64,000 bases of DNA, taken from contig CAKOGP040002424.1 of assembly GCA_933822405.4 (NCBI GenBank), positions 310,395 to 374,394 on the forward strand. Direction: 5' to 3'. The notes under the pieces are model-generated. The model did not search any database. It was not told the DNA's origin and worked only from the letters and a program-made list of their open reading frames with translations. Both the position numbers and the translations under genes were made by a program. This stretch comes from Cylindrotheca closterium. Its lineage: Eukaryota; Bacillariophyta; Bacillariophyceae; Bacillariales; Bacillariaceae. Positions 31,522 to 40,361 of the stretch are shown here, in pieces; positions within the stretch are counted from its first letter, which is position 1, and the number at the start of each line of letters is the position of its first letter.

Positions 31522-33516
31522 ATGTTTCAGTACATTCTTGCGTTCCTTGCGGGGAAGCTTGTAAGTGACTTTCTAAAAAAGGAACGGAAAGAAGATCCAG
31601 AAAGCACCCCAAGTGAAGCCAGTATCCTCGGGCTCACTGCAAGCGGAAAGATGAAGAAAGAAAGAAAAAACACCAATGCAAACAACAATGCAAACAACAA
31701 TGCAAACAATAACAAGAGTGGTTATCGTCATTACATTGGCCAGGACACAACAGCTACATCTAATTCACGTATGTGCTTCTACTGTAGCAAAGAAGGCAAG
31801 GAGCACCCGATTGAATATTTCATCCAATACCCCTGCTGTGGCCAATTCATTTGTTGTGATTGCATTCGTCAAAACAGAAGACAGTCATTTTGTGGCGAAT
31901 GTTTGACAAGTCTGCCGCAAAATTCGAATGCAATGCTCTTTATGTACAACCTGCTCGACAAAGGCGGCCTTAGAAAGGAATTGCATCACCGTATGCTGGG
32001 AAGATGCTTCCGATATGGTCAGGACACACGCATGGATGAACTCATGTCGTTTCCTGTTTACGAGCGAATGCCCAAACCTTGCCCACTGCTGGCCATTATG
32101 AGTCCACCAAGTGTGGGGCGTGCTGTGGAACATTTTTTAGAAGCAGCTAGGGATGGAGATATTTGTGCCATGCTCGACCTGGCAGACACGTACAACACCG
32201 ATTTTCCAAACGATCCCTTTCAGAGGAACAACGAAACTGCAGAGTACTGGTTTCAAAGAGCTCTGGGAAAAGGAAACACGATATGCCCAATCGCTTTCAC
32301 TCGATATGGAGAATTTCTATTTTGGGAGAGAAGGTTTGGAGAAGCGATCGAAAAATTTAAAATTGCAGCGATTTTCGGCCATTCAAAAGGCCAGTATAAG
32401 TATGCACAAATGATGCTGGATGGCTTGGGAAAAGATTCAAATGATGCAACTACCAAGGAAGCTGAGGTTGTTTCAAATGAAGAGACGACAGAAGCTATCG
32501 AGTGGCTTTGCAAGGCATCGGTGGATGGATACTACGGTCCATCCTACACTCTCTTGGCGCAGACCTTGCTGAATATATCTGAAAAAACTTTCGGGACAGC
32601 AGAGTTGGTTGGGAAGAGCCATATTCCACGAGTAGTTCAGATCTTGAACCTTGCAAAGGCAGGAAAATACAGAAACCGCCGACGAAACCCAAAAGAGATA
32701 ATCGAGGAGGCAGATGAGCTTCTTGCTAGATACAATTGTACAAAACAGTGCTCAAATTGTGGAGCCATGGGATCCGAGAGTAATCCCCTTTTAGCTTGTA
32801 ACAGATGCAACGTTACTATGTATTGCAGCAAGATCTGTCAGCGAAAAGATTATCGTGAAGGTCACAAGTTTGACTGTTGTGATCGTGAGGGGCTATTTGA
32901 TTTCCACTCCATCAAGATGAAGCTACCTTGGATCAATGGTCAAGACTCGCAAGAAAGAACTGCACTGCCAATGCTACAGTCTACATCGAAGAAGACTTTA
33001 TCGGAAATGGTTGACGACGATACCGATGAAATATACGGTGAAGAAGAGCTTGACTACGATGAATTTCTTTTGTCACAGATGATGTTGCGTATGCGCAAGA
33101 ACCTTGAGACGTACTTGGATCGGGTTTTGGGAAATACGGACACGAGTTTGAACCTCGAGAAGAAAATCAAGGTGTTTATCACACAGGAAACAGATCTCAA
33201 CGAAGCATTGAGTTTCGTGAAGGCGATGCAAAAGATTCGAAAATTGGGAAATGATGCAGCTCACAGGTCGCCAGAAGACCCAAAGCCTAATCAGAAAGAG
33301 TGCGAGGAAGCAGTTCGAGAATTTCGAAAGCAAAAGCAAGACTACGAAATTGCCCGCGCAAGAGTCGGAAAACAAGATCATGGTATGTCAGAATTATCGA
33401 CAGTGCAAGAAAATACACCAACAGTCCAAGTCACGTCAGCAACTCAGAACACAACGGAGGACAGCTTACAGAAGAAGCCAAAGAAGAAAAAGAGAAAGAA
33501 GAAGAAGAAGAATTGA
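31522..33516 (+). CDS. RING-like and MYND zinc-finger protein with Sel1-like repeats
   Basis: An intronless 664-residue protein. A short hydrophobic N-terminus (MFQYILAFLAGKLVSDFL) could be a membrane anchor. Three tandem ANNN-type units come from a 12-bp DNA repeat near 31678. Residues 83-128 hold a Cys-rich RING-like module (CFYCSKEG, CCGQFICCDC, FCGEC). Then come helical pairs like Sel1/TPR repeats (AVEHFLEAARDGDICAMLDL, EYWFQRALGKGN), and a MYND finger at 409-452 (CSNCG, CNRCNVTMYCSKICQ, HKFDC). Near residue 570 a segment resembles DUF4145-type domains (KIRKLGNDAAHRSPED). The C-terminus is almost all Lys. RING-like plus Sel1 plus MYND is common in diatoms; a ubiquitin-ligase or adaptor role is possible but not shown. 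Confidence 0.88.
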   Translation: MFQYILAFLAGKLVSDFLKKERKEDPESTPSEASILGLTASGKMKKERKNTNANNNANNNANNNKSGYRHYIGQDTTATSNSRMCFYCSKEGKEHPIEYFIQYPCCGQFICCDCIRQNRRQSFCGECLTSLPQNSNAMLFMYNLLDKGGLRKELHHRMLGRCFRYGQDTRMDELMSFPVYERMPKPCPLLAIMSPPSVGRAVEHFLEAARDGDICAMLDLADTYNTDFPNDPFQRNNETAEYWFQRALGKGNTICPIAFTRYGEFLFWERRFGEAIEKFKIAAIFGHSKGQYKYAQMMLDGLGKDSNDATTKEAEVVSNEETTEAIEWLCKASVDGYYGPSYTLLAQTLLNISEKTFGTAELVGKSHIPRVVQILNLAKAGKYRNRRRNPKEIIEEADELLARYNCTKQCSNCGAMGSESNPLLACNRCNVTMYCSKICQRKDYREGHKFDCCDREGLFDFHSIKMKLPWINGQDSQERTALPMLQSTSKKTLSEMVDDDTDEIYGEEELDYDEFLLSQMMLRMRKNLETYLDRVLGNTDTSLNLEKKIKVFITQETDLNEALSFVKAMQKIRKLGNDAAHRSPEDPKPNQKECEEAVREFRKQKQDYEIARARVGKQDHGMSELSTVQENTPTVQVTSATQNTTEDSLQKKPKKKKRKKKKKN

Positions 33517-33877
33517 GAGCGTAATGGATTGAATCCACCTTACTTCCTTGCAGACACAGCAATAAATGCAAGGAGTCAGATCGAAGCATTGCTCCTTCAA
33601 CATGGAAACGGAGACAAATTAGAGGATTAATATTACTGTAAGGATACCCACAAATATCACTACTACTCCAATGCAATCGAATGATAGAAATACATTCAAC
33701 TTTGGCTTCATTGGTTTGCCACAACGGTACAGTACATGGTACGAGTCAGTACGAGTACCGTACGGGTAGGTCCAGCAGTGGCAACGAGGTTTTGAAGCGG
33801 TGATCGAAGTAGTCGGCTCTCACCACCCTTCAACCAAATTCAACAATGTACCCAAAAGCATCAAAACGAAAAGGGAA
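33517..33877. other. Intergenic region of 361 bp with tight GTAC cluster
   Basis: It separates two plus-strand genes. The only distinct element is the GTAC cluster listed separately. The open frame just before 33878 has no ATG. Confidence 0.6.
33727..33763. promoter_or_regulatory. Six GTAC palindromes in 37 bp
   Basis: GTAC starts at 33727, 33732, 33739, 33749, 33755 and 33760, about 115 bp upstream of the next ATG. Role inferred from position. Confidence 0.45.
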
Positions 33878-35506
33878 ATGAAGCGTCGAAGGGAGGAACT
33901 AAAGTGTCCATCTAATGAGGAGCTTGTAACTCTTATATGCGAACCAGCAGGTGAGGTCACGAATGCTAACGGAAAGATCACGGTCCAACACCTCTGTCCC
34001 CATCCATATTGCAATCACAAGAGTGGTATCAACCTGATTGGTCGTCAGAAAGGAAAAAGCTACGCCAGTGTCATCAACCACCTCAAAGCTTGTATCGGTC
34101 GATACGACATTGAAGATCTCTACAACTTGTATACACACATCAAGGAACACCCGCAAGGCAGGAAGGAGATCTTGAAGGCATTCAGAGCGGACGTAATCGC
34201 CAGGATGAAACCGAATTCTGGTGAAATAGTAGAACAAGAACATGTTCAGCAGCGACGAAAGCATTATGAACTTCTATCTGCTTCAGAGTTGCAAGACGTC
34301 AACTCATCGATAGAGCATATATGTATGATAGGGGTCAAGAATCGACATGATGAGAGGAGACGGAAGCAGTTTAAAACGACGCACAAAAAGCTCCTGGAAA
34401 AGGAACACTCTCTACCATTGGATGCTCCTCCGGTGAATCCGTTTGGGCCTCCACAGCATCCAGACAACAATCTGTTTGCTGAGGATATAAGGCTGTATGG
34501 AAAGCACGAAACCAAGCTTTTTAGAGAAATACCAGACACTGCTTCGCCCATGGAAGCTTGGCCCCGTAGAGAAAAACACAAACTACATTGGAAGAAAAAA
34601 GACAGAATGTTTGATGATAAGGCATGGGATGTTGAACATGGAGATACGATAAACCCAATAGCTTTTACGACTGCTCGACTCTCCCAGAAAGTACCGAGTG
34701 CTGCTGATCAAGGATCGATGAACGGAAGTAACCTGCTGGTTGAAACCACAAATGTTGGATTGCATGAGACTCAAGTACCCCGAGCTCTACTACTTCGCTG
34801 TTGGGAGCGAGCGGTTCATGCATCAAGTTGTATGGCATCAATACCCAAATATGATGTAGAAGCGACTGCAGTTCCTTTTTCTGCGCCATGGGGCAGTCAG
34901 ACACCAAGCAGTAACCTTGACGCACAGTCGTTATACAATATCGTACAAGAGCAAGCTGCTCGCTCGAAAAAGGAATCGAGGGAGAAGATGAAGGCACTTG
35001 GCATGGGCAACAACTTTCTCAAAAGAGCTCTCTTGGATCTGACCTGCTCTGTCTGTTCGCGTCAATTTGACGATCGTGCGCCGTTGGAAAGTTGTTTCTT
35101 TGGCGGTGTCGAAGCGAATGGACCCGAAACAGGCTTTCGAGGATGTTGCTGGAGTCTCATCAAGGAGAAGCAATTCTCAAAGATAAAATCTGCACTGGAG
35201 ACCCATGTGCAGACACAGGTGACTGGTGCACTAAACTGTATCATGAAACAAGCGCAGGAAAGAGTGCCAGATCAATCCGGCAGAGATGAAATGCGGCTAT
35301 TCAATTGGTATGATGTTTTGAAGTTTTTAGAAGGATCTATGACATCGTCGCAAACGTTTACAGAGGCGAAAATAGAGAAAGGTGTAACATCTGCTTTAGA
35401 AACTTTGGAGGTGCAACCTAAATCTACCCCAATTTTCTTGAATCCTGCTGTCCTGGAATCAGTGAGGAATCGTTTGGTAGATCGCTATGCAGACATTCCA
35501 TACTAA
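33878..35506 (+). CDS. Unknown protein with BED-like zinc-finger segment
   Basis: The product is 542 residues from the first in-frame ATG (MKRRREELKCPS). Residues 35-80 contain CPHPYC followed by an HLKAC motif after about 25 residues, a C-x4-C...H-x3-C spacing reminiscent of BED or C2H2-type fingers seen in transposon-derived proteins. A second Cys group lies near 390-415 (LTCSVCSRQFDD and RGCCW). The rest is basic and charged, without membrane segments. No DDE catalytic domain or terminal inverted repeats were found, so I do not call it a transposase. It may be a nuclear protein of unknown role. Confidence 0.75.
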   Translation: MKRRREELKCPSNEELVTLICEPAGEVTNANGKITVQHLCPHPYCNHKSGINLIGRQKGKSYASVINHLKACIGRYDIEDLYNLYTHIKEHPQGRKEILKAFRADVIARMKPNSGEIVEQEHVQQRRKHYELLSASELQDVNSSIEHICMIGVKNRHDERRRKQFKTTHKKLLEKEHSLPLDAPPVNPFGPPQHPDNNLFAEDIRLYGKHETKLFREIPDTASPMEAWPRREKHKLHWKKKDRMFDDKAWDVEHGDTINPIAFTTARLSQKVPSAADQGSMNGSNLLVETTNVGLHETQVPRALLLRCWERAVHASSCMASIPKYDVEATAVPFSAPWGSQTPSSNLDAQSLYNIVQEQAARSKKESREKMKALGMGNNFLKRALLDLTCSVCSRQFDDRAPLESCFFGGVEANGPETGFRGCCWSLIKEKQFSKIKSALETHVQTQVTGALNCIMKQAQERVPDQSGRDEMRLFNWYDVLKFLEGSMTSSQTFTEAKIEKGVTSALETLEVQPKSTPIFLNPAVLESVRNRLVDRYADIPY

Positions 35507-35558
35507 TCAAAAGGTCGGCTAATAATGCATTTCACTATCACTACAATTATTTCTTAAC

Positions 35559-37344
35559 CTATTTTCCTATCATCCACAGCATAGTCACGGCGACAAACGT
35601 GAACAATGGAAACGACTCTGAGCCTCCAAATGACCGCATGCCGCTGGAAAATTCACACGGATGTGTGTGGTTAATGTCTCCACACACCGTGGCATTTGTA
35701 ACTTTTGTAGGAACGAAAGTAGGTGCATTCGACGGCATAGGGGTAGAAGGAGTCGATGATTCAGCGATTGAAGGCCGTGATGTCGGATTTGCAGAAGGTA
35801 GTTTCGATGGATTCGCAGTAGGCGGTGTCGATGCCGCGTCCGTAGGATTGAAAGAGATTTCAATGGATGGTGTTTGTGAAGGTTTCGACGAAGGTGGTTC
35901 AGACGGCAGGAAAGTTGGTGAAGAAGTCAATTGAATTGTTGGCACTGTGGATGGAAGTAAAGAAGGTTGAGCGGTGTCTGGCTTACCATTTTCAGTGTAT
36001 TCAATCCTGACTATAGAGGAGCCACGGCCGTTTGATCCGTCACTACTGAGAAACAATCGTCCGCAGTCATCAAATGATACATCGACGGGACGAAATCCAT
36101 TGTCCCAGTTCGCATTAGGAGGTTCATGAGCAAGCAAATCGACTTCACCGCTAGTGGGATTTCCGTCACTATCCATCGCAACATACACTGCTTTGTATCC
36201 TATAGAACGGGTGAGACTAAGTAAATTGACATATATTAGTCAATCGTGACATGGGTGCAACATACCAGTGGGAATGTCTCTATTCCAAGATCCATGATGC
36301 GCAATGAACGCGTATCCATCCATGTACTGTGGAAAGGCAGTCCATTCATCGCATTCCTCTGGTAGCTCCGCCTTTGGCTTCCAGTTGTAGAATGTGATCC
36401 CTAGTGGGGCAGAGTGACCTTGCATCGAAGCAACTGCTGGAACATAGTCTTGCCGACATTGTTCGTCGGTGATGGCGCCACTGTTTAAAAAGCTTGGCCA
36501 TGCCCACGCAGTTCCGATTCCTAGCCCTGTTTGCTCCGGGAGCTTATATTCTGTCCAACAATAAGGGTATCCCCAGTGCTTTCCGGCGTCTTCCTTCTTG
36601 AAGCGATTCAGTTCTTCAGCCTAAAGATGACGAACAGTGAGATTTGGATACAGTGATATGAATTTTGCTTCGTCAACAACACATAGGGCCTACCGGATTG
36701 TCTTGATGGATATCACCACCAAGATCGGATCGAAACAGATTGTCAGCTCCGTTCTCGACTCCCCATAAGTCGCCATGAGAATCAAAGGCAAGGCCAACTT
36801 CATTGCGCAATCCATCGGCAAATACCTCCATCGTCTGAAAGTCCACAGGGAGTGAAGTATTGTCCAAGATCACCCGACGAATTCGTGAACGATGAGAGTC
36901 GGGATCTACATTATTGTTGGAACCAACAGAAATATACAGATAGCCTTCGTCGTCAAAGATCAGTGTCCGGGTCCAGTGACCACGAGGAGCACCCCCGTTG
37001 CCATCAGCATTCATGTTCCGCACAGCAATTTCCATGCCCCCATTTACCACATAGTCTCCCTCGTATGGCCACCGATACACAGTAGTATCACTGGAGGCAT
37101 AAATGTATCCATTCCGAATGGCAAGACCGTGATTCAAGCCGCTGGCCGCGGCGACAGTCCTCTTGGCATCTGGCATTCCATCGTTGTCGGTATCATAGAG
37201 ATACGTTATGGATTCGGTCCCTCGTTCCAAGGCCAAAAGGCTGCTGGTGCCAGTCGAAAGGACACTCCTAACTCTAGATACACTGATGGGAAGCTGACAG
37301 GCAGAGAAGCCAGTTTCCAGGACTGCATTGGGAAGATCACACAT
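35559..37344 (-). CDS. Secreted or GPI-anchored quinoprotein sugar dehydrogenase (sorbosone/pyranose dehydrogenase-like)
   Basis: Exons 37344-36694, 36620-36266 and 36199-35559 give 548 residues; introns of 73 and 66 bp. The body is a beta-propeller like PQQ-dependent L-sorbosone and pyranose dehydrogenases: YDTDNDGMPD, SGLNHGLAIRNGYIYAS, GHWTRTLIFDDEGYLYISVG, RNEVGLAFDSHGDLWGVENG, AHHGSWNRDIPTG and FRPVDVSFDDCGRLFLSSDG. Such enzymes oxidise sugars with a quinone cofactor. The C-terminal 130 residues are a Pro/Ser/Thr stalk with repeated PS-x-x-P units, ending in a small-residue stretch and a hydrophobic tail (FPLFTFVAVTMLWM), as in GPI-anchored surface proteins. The chosen ATG gives no signal peptide, so a missing upstream exon is likely. 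The promoter region is shared with the first DMT gene. Confidence 0.82.
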
Positions 37345-37651
37345 GGCAAAGTTGATCTTGCGAAATTTGCGGTTTATTATTGTGTGAGAAAGGTGGAAGA
37401 AAAATAATTCTCATCAGGTACTTCTATAGTTTCCATATCGGATATTGAACATCCGTTCAATGTCAGTCAGTCAATCAGTCAATCAGTCAGTCAGTCAGTC
37501 AGTCAGTTCACGCCAAAATGAAAGTGTCTGATCAACAAAAAAGATATGATGAGAGTACCTGGTACGTACAGCATGATGTGCGAAGTTTGGCTCAATTGCC
37601 ATCAGCCACTAGTAAACGACTAATGCCCACATCACAATCTTCTCCTCCATC
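37345..37651. other. Divergent promoter region of 307 bp
   Basis: It carries a TCAG microsatellite and, close to the plus-strand start, the word GCCATCAGCCAC that also occurs upstream of the second DMT copy. A missing first exon of the minus-strand dehydrogenase could lie here, but I cannot identify it. Confidence 0.55.
37461..37508. repeat. TCAG/TCAA tetranucleotide microsatellite
   Basis: About eleven four-base units, mostly TCAG with two TCAA variants. Confidence 0.95.
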
Positions 37652-39649
37652 ATGAACTCCAGCGATAAGGAGGATGGTAGCTTAGCGGCCTCTGCTAATG
37701 CAATTACACACACTACCACAGTTACGACCGCAACCCTTGTTCTTCCGGATGACACGCTTCGCCGCGGAGATGAATTTATTCTACAGACAACAAGTGAGAT
37801 TGCCGCTGCCACTTCCGACACACCCTTGCAGCAAGGAGGACATGCCATTCATATCGAAGGCATTGTGGACCTCGATGGATTAAGAGAACTGGTACCTGGT
37901 ATCGATGAAGAAGAATTTGCAACGTTGTTGCACACACATCAGCAAGGCAACAATGATGATGATGAAGATAACACAACTTTACTGTCCACATTGATTCACC
38001 ATGGCGAAGAATCGTACCTGCTTGGAGACGCAGAATCAGAACAGCAAGAGCTGGAAGATGTTCCTGTGTCCGCTGACGTATTTCTGGATACTCTTGCAAA
38101 CACGATGTCACCAACAAAAGTATCTCGAGCGAACAAGACACAGACTTTTGAAACGTCAAATCAGGCATTTCTGCTATCAGTGCCAATGACTACTGCATCA
38201 ATGGGTTCTGGAGGAAGTCAAACTTTGGTATTGGCCATGCCCAAAATTACCGAATCAGAGCCACTTATCATGGAAGAATCGGAAGTTGAGGCTGGGGATT
38301 CAAACATGGAAGGAGAAGCCAACGGGGAAGACGATGACGAATACCATGGATTTGTCGATTTGGTCCGTCAGTATTCGGAGTATCTTCCTCACATTCCTGC
38401 ACTTCCAACGGACGTACAAGATGTCGAACTTGTCGCTACACATACAATCACTGAATTTCAAACAACTCAGAAAGTCGATGACGAAGAAGAGGAGCAAATC
38501 GCTCATTTGGACTTGATTGTGGAACGTCAAGTTCCTTTGATTGGCTACGTGATTTTAGTCGTCGGTCTGTTTGCCTTGGCTTCTGTTGGAGCAGCCTTGG
38601 ATTTGCAAGAGGGTACTGTTACTCCGGCCATGAAGACGTATTGGAGACTCCAATCAACTTCAATGTGCATCTTCCCGCTTGCTGTGGTGTCTGTGGCACA
38701 AACACCGAAAGGAAAGCTCAAGGAGCAATGGTCGTCACTAACAAAGAGGGACATTTATTTCCACATGCCACTCTGTGCTGCCAGCTATTCGTTCATGACA
38801 ACAGCTTTTGTGATTGCCCTGGACATGACGTCCTTGGCCAACGCCTTTGTACTTTCCAATCTTGCATCTCTTGTCATAATATGTGGCAAGTTTGTCCTTG
38901 GTGTTAAAGTGTTGCTATTGGAAGGCACTGGTGCGTTCATTGGCTTATCAGGGGCTGTTATTTGTGCTCTAGCTCCCCGTGTAATGGCAGCTGAGGCTCC
39001 CGGAAGGATGCTTGGTGCTCTAGCTTCTAGCCGAGAACACCTTGGAGATGGCATTGCTTTTATGTGTTCGTTAGGGTTATCGATATATCTGATTCTCGCA
39101 AAGAAGCTTCGACACAAGATGGACCTCTTTGTGTTTATGTTCGTTCTTTTCTCTCTTGCATCAGCCTACTTGTTATGCTACATAGTTTTGACGGGAGAAG
39201 AAATTCAAATTTCGATGGATCCAAATGTGGGAGTGTTTGGCTGGACGAACATTGTACCTGATCGATTGCCGCTGGAAATGTACATGGCAATTGTTTGCAA
39301 CATCGCTGGTACAACTGGTTATATTGCCGTCATGAAGTACTTTGATCCCGTGGTCATTGCTATGGTGATGCTCACAGAGCCTGTCATTGCGACATTACTT
39401 GGAATTATTGCAGGAGTCGCGACCATGCCAGTGGGGCAAGTCATCGTGGGTAATGCCTTTGTCATCCTTGGTAGCACGATTGTGATTGCATCAGAATCGA
39501 AAAAGACCGAATCCATTGACGCTACTAAGGCTTTGAAGACCGTCGAAGCCACAAGTGACACAGCAGTTGTTCGAAATCCAAATATCGAAGCCCCCCACAC
39601 AACCCCTAGTGCAGAGTCTAGGACAAAGGTCATATGGAAACCATCATAG
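37652..39649 (+). CDS. DMT/EamA-type transporter with acidic N-terminal domain, paralogue 1
   Basis: An intronless 665-residue protein, first of three tandem paralogues. Residues 1-290 form an acidic, soluble domain with a conserved block (LVLPDDTLRRGDEFILQTT, IHIEGIVDLD) and a variable Asp run. From about 294 there are roughly ten hydrophobic helices starting with VPLIGYVILVVGLFALASV. The closing part (YFDPVVIAMVMLTEPVIATL then VIVGNAFVILGSTIVI) matches the second EamA repeat of drug/metabolite transporters, a superfamily that moves small organic molecules such as amino acids, sugar phosphates or nucleotides. The substrate is not predictable. It is more divergent from copies 2 and 3 than they are from each other (for example HGEESYLLGDAE against DEQSHLLGDIE). 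Confidence 0.85.
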   Translation: MNSSDKEDGSLAASANAITHTTTVTTATLVLPDDTLRRGDEFILQTTSEIAAATSDTPLQQGGHAIHIEGIVDLDGLRELVPGIDEEEFATLLHTHQQGNNDDDEDNTTLLSTLIHHGEESYLLGDAESEQQELEDVPVSADVFLDTLANTMSPTKVSRANKTQTFETSNQAFLLSVPMTTASMGSGGSQTLVLAMPKITESEPLIMEESEVEAGDSNMEGEANGEDDDEYHGFVDLVRQYSEYLPHIPALPTDVQDVELVATHTITEFQTTQKVDDEEEEQIAHLDLIVERQVPLIGYVILVVGLFALASVGAALDLQEGTVTPAMKTYWRLQSTSMCIFPLAVVSVAQTPKGKLKEQWSSLTKRDIYFHMPLCAASYSFMTTAFVIALDMTSLANAFVLSNLASLVIICGKFVLGVKVLLLEGTGAFIGLSGAVICALAPRVMAAEAPGRMLGALASSREHLGDGIAFMCSLGLSIYLILAKKLRHKMDLFVFMFVLFSLASAYLLCYIVLTGEEIQISMDPNVGVFGWTNIVPDRLPLEMYMAIVCNIAGTTGYIAVMKYFDPVVIAMVMLTEPVIATLLGIIAGVATMPVGQVIVGNAFVILGSTIVIASESKKTESIDATKALKTVEATSDTAVVRNPNIEAPHTTPSAESRTKVIWKPS

Positions 39650-40361
39650 TTCGCATTGTGGAAACTGAAGAAGCTATTGCCTGTTCAGGCGAGCCGATTG
39701 ACCGCCAATTCACTTGAAGAGGACACAGATCGCAAGTCGGTGGCTGATGAAAAAAGATTTTTCCAAATGGGCCTTGGGGTGGTACGAGAATGGCATTTTG
39801 TCTATCTTTCTGAAAACATTCCTTAGAATAGACATCTTGTATCATGCTTCTAATAGTCAGTAGCGTTCAAGCTTGAATTCACGCTGTTTGAAGGTGACAG
39901 TCAACACCGAGAGGTGAAGTTGGAGCAGTCGAACTAATCAATGGTCACAGAAAGCGGGTCCGCCCGCCACTGCAACCGAAATGCCCGCTTCTGGCAAGGA
40001 TCGAGGGCGTTCTGCGGCTAGTTTCATGGCTGTGGGTTTTTCAAGCTTAAACTCCGCATACACTTGCAGTGCTCTCTCTCTCTCTGATTTTTGTTTTTCT
40101 CTGGGTATGTCTCTGGGTATGTCTCTCATCATGGATCATTATCTGTTTCCCAAGCCTACAGACGTACGTACATGTATGTCTGCTTCCTGATCAGATGCGT
40201 TCGTGCGTTTCTCTGGTACAAATTCCAACTAGTCAAACTAGTCAAACCAGACAGCCGAATGAGAAGATAAAAGAAAAGAAAAATGAGAGTGCGTAGATTA
40301 TCGGCGAAGCGTTTCGCTCAAGTGCCATCAGCCACCAATAAAAGACACATTCTTATCCATC
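39650..40361. other. Spacer between DMT copies 1 and 2 (712 bp)
   Basis: No gene is supported. It holds a CTCTCT run, two adjacent copies of CTCTGGGTATGT near 40098, a repeated CTAGTCAAAC word near 40230, and the proximal element AAGTGCCATCAGCCAC shared with copy 1. Confidence 0.6.

Noticed and set aside
33878..35506. Transposase call for the zinc-finger-like protein
   Set aside because: No DDE or RNase H-like catalytic motif, terminal inverted repeats or target-site duplication could be seen around it.
37461..37508. CRISPR-like or regulatory array
   Set aside because: The units are four-base microsatellite repeats without spacers.
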